Source: Egicoccus sp. AB-alg6-2 (lineage in GTDB: Bacteria; Actinomycetota; Nitriliruptoria; Nitriliruptorales; Nitriliruptoraceae). From it: DNA of 64,000 bases. Positions within the stretch are counted from its first letter, which is position 1, and every line of letters starts with the position of its first letter. Under the pieces are notes generated by a model, which did no database searches, had not been told where the DNA came from, and saw nothing but the letters and a program-made list of their open reading frames with translations. Where the stretch lies: positions 124,001 through 188,000 of the forward strand of contig NZ_JBGUAY010000002.1 of NCBI RefSeq assembly GCF_041821025.1, in the 5' to 3' direction. Position numbers and translations under genes: made by a program. Positions 56,918 through 64,000 of this stretch are shown here, piece after piece.

Positions 56918-58474
56918 ATGGATCCGCAACGGGAAGCGGCGCGACGGCGCACGTTCGCCATCATCTCGCACCCCGACGCCGGCAAGACCACGCTGACGGA
57001 GAAGTTCCTGCTCTACAGCGGCGCCATCCAGGAGGCGGGCGCCGTCAAGAGCCGCAAGGTCGAGCGCTCGACCGCGTCCGACTGGCTCGAGCTGGAGCAG
57101 AAGCGTGGCATCTCGGTGAGTTCGGCGGTCATGCGGTTCGAGCACGGTGGCAACGTCTTCAACCTCCTCGACACCCCGGGTCACCGCGACTTCTCCGAAG
57201 ACACCTACCGGGTGCTGTCCGGGGTCGACGCCGCCGTGATGGTCATCGACGCCGTCAACGGGGTCGAGCCGCAGACCGAGAAGCTGTACGCGGTCTGCCG
57301 GCGCCGAGGCACCCCGATCATCACCTTCGTCAACAAGATGGACCGCCCGGCTCCGGACGCGCTCGAGATCCTCGACGACATCGAGGCAAAGCTCGAGCTG
57401 GACGCGCATCCGGTCACCTGGCCGGTCCTGCCCAACGGCCGGTTCGCCGGGGTCGTCGACCGGCGCGACCACCGCTTCCACCGCTTCGGCGACTCGGCGC
57501 ACGGCACCCGCGCCGGCCAGGAGTCCGCGGAGGCGTGGCGCGACGAACTCGACGAAACCGGTGTCGCCGGCGAGGAGCTGGCTCTGCTCGACGAGCTCGG
57601 CAAGGACGTCGACGTCGACCGGTTCCTCGCAGGGGAGTCGACGCCGGTGTTCTTCGGCTCGGCGCTGGCCAACTTCGGCGTGCGCCTGCTGCTGGACGCG
57701 ATCGCCGGGCTGGCGCCGCCTCCGGGTCCGCGTGCCACCCGCGACGGGGGCGAGCGCGCGATCGACGACGCGTTCTCCGGGTTCGTGTTCAAGGTCCAGG
57801 CCAACCTCGATCCGCGTCACCGTGACCGGCTGGCGTTCGTCCGGGTCTGCTCGGGCACGTTCGAGCGCGGCACCGCACTGACGTGCGCACGCAACGGCAA
57901 GCGGGTGGTTGCCAAGTACGCCCACCAGGTGTTCGGCCGCGAGCGCGAGACCGTGGACGTGGCCTACCCAGGTGACGTCATCGGCCTGGTCAACGCCACC
58001 GACCTGCGCATCGGTGACACCCTCTACGACGGCAAGAAGGTCGAGTTCCCGCCGCCGCCGACGTTCACCCCCGAGCAGTTCGCGGTCTGCAGCCCCGGCG
58101 ACCGCAGCAAGGTGAAGCAGTTCCGCCGCGGTCTCGAACAGCTCGACCAGGAGGGCGTCGTCCAGGTGCTGCGGCACCCCGATCTCGGCGACCAGGAGCC
58201 GCTGCTCGCGGCGGTCGGGCAGCTGCAGTTCGACGTGGCGACCTGGCGGCTCGAGCACGAGTTCGGTGCACCCGTACGCCTGAGCCCGGCGTCCTACGAC
58301 GCCGCACGCGCCACCGACGAGGCCTCGGTGTCCAAGCTGCGGACCCTGCGCGACGTGTCGGTCTACTACCGGTCCGACGGGGTTCCCATGGCGCTGTTCC
58401 GCAGCCGCTGGGTCGCCGAGCGGGTCGCGGTCGACCACCCCGAGCTGCGCCTGGACCAGGTCGTGTTCAGCTGA
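56918..58474 (+). CDS. prfC: peptide chain release factor 3
   Basis: A 518-residue translational GTPase that removes RF1/RF2 from the ribosome after termination. G motifs: ISHPDAGKTT (P-loop), DTPGHRDFSEDT, and FVNKMDRP, then the domain-II/III regions with GDVIGLVNATDLRIGDTLYD and AVGQLQFDVATWRLEHEF. Length is typical for RF3. ATG 56918 has GGAAAG upstream. The stop overlaps the MFS start (TGATG). Confidence 0.95.
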   Translation: MDPQREAARRRTFAIISHPDAGKTTLTEKFLLYSGAIQEAGAVKSRKVERSTASDWLELEQKRGISVSSAVMRFEHGGNVFNLLDTPGHRDFSEDTYRVLSGVDAAVMVIDAVNGVEPQTEKLYAVCRRRGTPIITFVNKMDRPAPDALEILDDIEAKLELDAHPVTWPVLPNGRFAGVVDRRDHRFHRFGDSAHGTRAGQESAEAWRDELDETGVAGEELALLDELGKDVDVDRFLAGESTPVFFGSALANFGVRLLLDAIAGLAPPPGPRATRDGGERAIDDAFSGFVFKVQANLDPRHRDRLAFVRVCSGTFERGTALTCARNGKRVVAKYAHQVFGRERETVDVAYPGDVIGLVNATDLRIGDTLYDGKKVEFPPPPTFTPEQFAVCSPGDRSKVKQFRRGLEQLDQEGVVQVLRHPDLGDQEPLLAAVGQLQFDVATWRLEHEFGAPVRLSPASYDAARATDEASVSKLRTLRDVSVYYRSDGVPMALFRSRWVAERVAVDHPELRLDQVVFS

Positions 58475-59769
58475 TGTTGGCACCTATACCACCGCGTCCG
58501 GGGACGCGGTTCTCGGGGTGGCGCATCGTCGTGCTCGCGGCGATCGGCCTGGCGATGACCGCACCCGGGCAGACCCCCGGCGTGAGCGTCTTCGTCGACC
58601 ACCTCATGGCCGGTCTCGACCTCACGCGATCCGAGGTGTCGCTGGCGTACCTGGTCGGGACGCTGGCCGGCGCGACCGCCATGCCCCGCGTGGGCCGGCT
58701 CATCGACGACCGCGGGACCCGTGTGGCGATGACGGTGGTCGGCGGGTTGTTCGGCCTCATGCTCGCCGCGATGTCGGGCGTCACCGGGATCATCACCCTC
58801 ACGCTCGGCTTCGCCGGCATCCGCATGTTCGGCCAGGGTGGGCTCAGCCTGGTGTCGACCACGGCGGTCGCCCCCTGGTTCGAGCGCCGGCGGGGGTTCG
58901 CCATCGGCCTGTCCACGGCCCTCGGCGGCGCGCTGCTGTCGCTGATCCCGATTACGTCCGCATTCATCATCGAGCTCACCGGCTGGCGGACCGCGTGGCT
59001 GGTGCTCGCGGTCGCCGTGTGGCTGATCGTGCTGCCGATCGCGCTCGGCGGGTTGATCGACCGTCCCGCGGACGTGGGCCAGCAGGTCGACGGCACGCCG
59101 CTGCATACCGAGAACCCCCAGGGGCGCCCGACCACGGGCCCGGCCTTCACCCGGTCGCAGGCGCTTCGGACCCCCATGTTCTGGGCCGTCTGCGGCGCGG
59201 TCGCGACGACGGGCATGATCGGCACCGGTCTGGCCTTCCACCAGATCGACCTGCTCGGCGAGCAGGGGCTCACGCCGGTCCAGGCGGCCGCCAACTTCCT
59301 GCCCCAGACCGTGGCCTCGCTGACGGCGACGCTGCTGATCGGCAGCATGGTCGACCGGTTCGCGGCCCGCTGGGTGCTGCTGGTCTCCATGCTGGCCATG
59401 GCCGGTGCGATGGTGGCCGTGCCGTTCGTCTCGCCGGGGTGGTCGGCGATGGCGTACGGGATGCTGATCGGCGCGGCCGGGTCGTCGGCGCGGGCCCTGG
59501 AGGCCGCCTCCTTCCCCAAGCTGTTCGGCATCCCGCACCTGGGCTCCATCCGTGGCGTCGTCAGCGCCATCAGCGTCGCCTCGACCGCGTTCGGCCCGCT
59601 GGCGCTCTCGCTGGGCCGAGACCTCACCGGCTCGTACGTGCAGGTGCTGCTGGTGCTGTTGGTCATCCCGCTCGGCATCGCGGTCTTCGGCCTGTTCGCC
59701 CCGGCACCGCGGCACCCGGCCGCCGCGAACCGCCCAACGCAGCCAGGACCGCGTGATCCGCTGACGTAG
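58474..59769 (+). CDS. major facilitator superfamily transporter
   Basis: The 431-residue protein has 12 membrane helices in two halves, with the MFS loop PRVGRLIDDRGTR after helix 2 and GSMVDRFAARWVL in the matching place of the second half. It resembles the oxalate/formate-antiporter-like (OFA) group in N-terminal GQTPGVSVFVDHLMAGL. Substrate is unknown. Translation is coupled to prfC through TGATG. Confidence 0.88.
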   Translation: MLAPIPPRPGTRFSGWRIVVLAAIGLAMTAPGQTPGVSVFVDHLMAGLDLTRSEVSLAYLVGTLAGATAMPRVGRLIDDRGTRVAMTVVGGLFGLMLAAMSGVTGIITLTLGFAGIRMFGQGGLSLVSTTAVAPWFERRRGFAIGLSTALGGALLSLIPITSAFIIELTGWRTAWLVLAVAVWLIVLPIALGGLIDRPADVGQQVDGTPLHTENPQGRPTTGPAFTRSQALRTPMFWAVCGAVATTGMIGTGLAFHQIDLLGEQGLTPVQAAANFLPQTVASLTATLLIGSMVDRFAARWVLLVSMLAMAGAMVAVPFVSPGWSAMAYGMLIGAAGSSARALEAASFPKLFGIPHLGSIRGVVSAISVASTAFGPLALSLGRDLTGSYVQVLLVLLVIPLGIAVFGLFAPAPRHPAAANRPTQPGPRDPLT

Positions 59770-59825
59770 AGCACGGGCCCGGTCGTCGGGCGGGGCTGAC
59801 GCGATCGCGACGGGGACGACCCTCG

Positions 59826-59831
59826 TACGCT
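59826..59831 (+). promoter_or_regulatory. -10 candidate for the DUF255 gene
   Basis: TACGCT lies 29 bases before GTG 59861 with CCGGAG in the leader. Confidence 0.4.
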
Positions 59832-59860
59832 CGATTGCCCATCGACGACCGGAGTCGTTC

Positions 59861-61930
<2,070 letters not shown>

Positions 61931-61948
61931 CCACGAAGGGCCGACGAC

Positions 61949-62908
61949 ATGACCACCGAGGTGCTGCACGACTGGGGCCGGCGCAGCGAGCGCTGGGCCG
62001 GCGTGCGCAGCGAGGTGATCCGGGTCGGCGACACCGACGTGCACGTGCTGCGGGCCGACGGCCCCGACGGGGGTGATGGGTCCGGCGGTGGCGGTACGCC
62101 GCACCTGCTCGTCCACGGCCTCGGCGGCTCGGCGACCAACTGGATCGAGGTGATCGCGGGGCTGGCGAAGCACGGCCCCGTGGTCGCTCCCGACCTGCCC
62201 GGCTTCGGCAACACCGAGCCGCCCAACCCCCGGGCCAGCCGGATCCCCGCCAACGTCACCTTCCTCGAGGCACTGCTGCGCCGGCTCGGCTGGGACCGTG
62301 CCGTCGTCCACGGCAACTCGATGGGCGGCATGCTGGCGGTGCTGCTGACCGACCGTGCCCCCGAACGGGTCGAGCGGCTGGTGCTGGCGGCACCGGCACT
62401 GCCGGCGTCACGGCGCCGCATGCACGAGATCCACCCGCTGACCGCGATGCGGTTCCTGCCGTTCCTCGTGCCCGGCGTCGGCCGGATCGCCGTGCGGGCC
62501 ATGCAGTCGCGGGTCAGCCCGGAACGCGAGTGGGCCCAGACGGCGCGGTTCCTCCACGGCGACGCGGAGCGGCTCTCGCCCGAACTGCAGGCCGTCGGGC
62601 TGGAGAACCTCGCGGCGGGACGCGAGGCCCCGTGGCGGCTGCCGGGCCTGGTCGGGGCGGCCGAGTCCCTGCTGTCGGCCCTGCTGCGCGGGCGCGGCCT
62701 GGTCAAGGCGATCGACGACATCGTCGTGCCGACCCTGGTGGTGTGGGGCGAGGCCGACCGGCTCGTCGGCCGCGCCGTGATCGACCACCTCGCCGACCGC
62801 CGGCCGGACTGGGAACTGACCTCGCTGCCGGCCGTCGGCCACGTGCCCATGGCGGAGGCGCCCGACGACTACCTCGCCGCCGTGGCCGGCTTCCTCAGCA
62901 CCGACTGA
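61949..62908 (+). CDS. alpha/beta-hydrolase
   Basis: The 319-residue protein has HGLGGSATNW (oxyanion), the nucleophile elbow GNSMGGM near residue 116, VVWGEADRLVG (acid) and GHVPMAEAP (catalytic His). A helical cap spans about 150-240. It is 18 bases after the DUF255 gene, so likely co-transcribed. It is related to, but clearly distinct from, the hydrolase at the window end. Substrate unknown. Confidence 0.87.
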   Translation: MTTEVLHDWGRRSERWAGVRSEVIRVGDTDVHVLRADGPDGGDGSGGGGTPHLLVHGLGGSATNWIEVIAGLAKHGPVVAPDLPGFGNTEPPNPRASRIPANVTFLEALLRRLGWDRAVVHGNSMGGMLAVLLTDRAPERVERLVLAAPALPASRRRMHEIHPLTAMRFLPFLVPGVGRIAVRAMQSRVSPEREWAQTARFLHGDAERLSPELQAVGLENLAAGREAPWRLPGLVGAAESLLSALLRGRGLVKAIDDIVVPTLVVWGEADRLVGRAVIDHLADRRPDWELTSLPAVGHVPMAEAPDDYLAAVAGFLSTD

Positions 62909-62968
62909 ACCGCCCGGGTGTCACCACGGTCGCGGCGGGCGGGGTCGTGGCGGGCGGGGTCGCCCGCG

Positions 62969-64000
62969 TCAGCGCGGGGCGTCGATCCGCTCGATCCAGT
63001 CGCGCACGGCCGCCGTCGCCCGCTCGGGCAGTTCGAACTGCGGCACGTGGCCGACGTCGTCCCACACGTCCACGGTCGCGGCGGGCAGGCTGTCGGCCAC
63101 GCGGGCGGCGTAGCGGTGTCGGACGAGGCGGTCGCGGGCCCCGAACACCCAGAAACTGGGCGTGTCCATCGTGGCGAGCCGGGTCCAGAAGCAGCGACGG
63201 CCGCCGGAACGCTCGGCGCCGAGGTGGCGGGCGCAGGCCAGCAGCGCGAGGCGGTAGCCGGGGTCGCGGAGGTAGCGCATCGTGTCGTCCGCGGCGGCAC
63301 GGAAGTTGGCCGCGGGCACGCGGGACGGGTCGCAGAACAGCTCGCGGATGCCGGCCTCGACCCAGGGACGTCGGACCGGGACGGGTGCGGCACCGAACCA
63401 GTGCGGGCGCGTGAACCGCAGCAACGGTCCGAAACGCTGGTATTCGTCGAACGCCACGGCGGCGCCGAGGCCGATCACGCTGCGCACCGACTCGGGGTGG
63501 CGGAGGGCCAGTTCGACGGCGATGCGGCCGCCCATCGAGTTGCCGACGACGTGGACGTCGCGGATCCGGTTGCGGACCAGGTAGCCGTGCACCATGTCGG
63601 CCATCCACGCCATCGTGTAGCGACGGCCGGTCGGCAGCGGCTTGTCCGACTTGCCGAACCCGGGCAGGTCGAGCGCATGGACCTCGTGCCGGTCGGCGAG
63701 GCCGTCGAGCAGCGGCAGGAACGACACCTTGTTGGCCCCGAGGCCGTGCAGCAGCAGCACCGGCGGGCCGTGGCCGGCGACCAGCGACTCCAGGCGGACG
63801 CCGCGGACCGGGGTCTCGACCGTGCGCAGCAGGCGGGTCGCTTCGGGCCCGGGCGCGAACATCGTCTCGAAGCGGGCGGCGAGGTTGAGGTCGCCTTCGA
63901 TCTCGATCTGACCGGCGAGGAACGCGGCGACGCCGTCGCGGCGACCCGAGACGAGGTCGAGCCAGGTCGCGGCATCCGTGCGCAGGCGAGCGTCCGGCCC
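62969..64000 (-). CDS. SCP2-like/alpha-beta-hydrolase fusion (partial, N-terminus beyond window)
   Basis: The open frame continues without a stop or obvious start to the window edge, giving at least 343 residues. Residues visible before MFAPGPEATRLLRT (63862) read like the end of an SCP2 sterol-carrier domain: TDAATWLDLVSGRRDG, then AAFLAGQIEIEGDLNLAARF. After this comes a complete hydrolase with HGLGANKVSFLP, GNSMGGR, FGARDRLV and GHVPQFELP. The Met at 63862 could be mistaken for the start, but the conserved upstream frame argues against that. SCP2 domains bind acyl chains or sterols, so the enzyme probably hydrolyses a lipid ester (inference). Confidence 0.8.
   Translation of the reverse strand, partial: GPDARLRTDAATWLDLVSGRRDGVAAFLAGQIEIEGDLNLAARFETMFAPGPEATRLLRTVETPVRGVRLESLVAGHGPPVLLLHGLGANKVSFLPLLDGLADRHEVHALDLPGFGKSDKPLPTGRRYTMAWMADMVHGYLVRNRIRDVHVVGNSMGGRIAVELALRHPESVRSVIGLGAAVAFDEYQRFGPLLRFTRPHWFGAAPVPVRRPWVEAGIRELFCDPSRVPAANFRAAADDTMRYLRDPGYRLALLACARHLGAERSGGRRCFWTRLATMDTPSFWVFGARDRLVRHRYAARVADSLPAATVDVWDDVGHVPQFELPERATAAVRDWIERIDAPR

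Noticed and set aside
56001-58483. Long antisense and read-through open frames across the hairpin array and prfC
   Set aside because: Their translations are repeats of the array (Pro/Arg-rich) or shadows of prfC; codon pattern and motifs support only the prfC frame.

Overview
The window is very GC-rich, gene-dense bacterial DNA with about 63 protein-coding genes, no visible rRNA or tRNA gene, and no insertion sequence or CRISPR array. Gene content points to a free-living, aerobic actinobacterium: a mycothiol S-conjugate amidase, a DivIVA-like protein next to a glucosyl-3-phosphoglycerate-synthase-like enzyme, many GTG starts, TANNNT-type -10 elements, and the gene order sigma-E / anti-sigma / HtrA / TatB with Mrp close by. 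A three-repeat SLH surface protein, a chemoreceptor, a GGDEF enzyme and a PilB/GspE ATPase together fit a deep-branching class such as Nitriliruptoria (Euzebya/Egibacter-like). That placement is an inference from gene content, not a phylogeny.

Layout. 1-7.9 kb: a CHAP-domain protein cut by the window edge, tyrosine catabolism (hpd), a thioredoxin-like [2Fe-2S] ferredoxin, a CoA-binding protein, a divergent FolP-family gene coupled to a GpgS-like glycosyltransferase, a DivIVA-like protein, a hydrolase, an SRPBCC protein, a BON protein, a hotdog thioesterase and a cupin. 8-12.5 kb: pepA and a diacylglycerol/lipid kinase, a second hotdog thioesterase, and membrane proteins. 12.6-17.1 kb: a tightly overlapped envelope-stress operon (ECF sigma, zinc anti-sigma, RseB-like sensor, HtrA protease, TatB, PAP2 phosphatase), facing mrp. 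18.3-25.6 kb: PilB/GspE ATPase, LppM-like lipoprotein, an NADPH-oxidase-like flavocytochrome followed by a 29-residue membrane peptide, acyl-CoA dehydrogenase, PHP phosphoesterase. 25.8-30.6 kb: an FHA-LuxR fusion, MarC, a ParA-like ATPase overlapping a zinc-ribbon gene, and a DEAD-box helicase with a long repetitive tail. 30.8-40.1 kb: DUF885 peptidase, two more acyl-CoA dehydrogenases (one AidB-like), a SpoU methyltransferase diverging from fxsA, and crotonyl-CoA carboxylase/reductase. 40.2-48.7 kb: NERD-like protein, CinA-like protein coupled to mca, an aspartoacylase-like protein, a sulfite-oxidase-family membrane protein, a GCS2 ligase and a GNAT enzyme. 48.8-54 kb: signalling genes (GGDEF, chemoreceptor, CBS). 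54.3-64 kb: SLH/beta-propeller protein, a 4 x 62-bp hairpin array, prfC, MFS transporter, DUF255 protein and two alpha/beta hydrolases, the last fused to an SCP2-like domain and running off the edge.

Functional themes are envelope stress and secretion (sigma-E operon, Tat, S-layer), acyl-CoA metabolism (three acyl-CoA dehydrogenases, Ccr, two FlK-like thioesterases), and mycothiol chemistry. Two blocks, folP/gpgS/DivIVA-like and sigE-rseA-htrA-tatB-mrp, recall the order of the Mycobacterium tuberculosis Rv1207-Rv1229c region as I remember it. The most unusual items are the 62-bp hairpin array before prfC, a 22-23-bp repeat array lying exactly between two divergent -10 elements upstream of a CinA-like gene, an RseB-like gene inside the mycobacterial-type sigma-E operon, a FolP paralogue with an altered pterin loop, and a repeated promoter layout (TANNNT then 6-8 bases then the start codon) that predicts leaderless mRNAs. 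I see no convincing new multi-gene defence or biosynthetic system.
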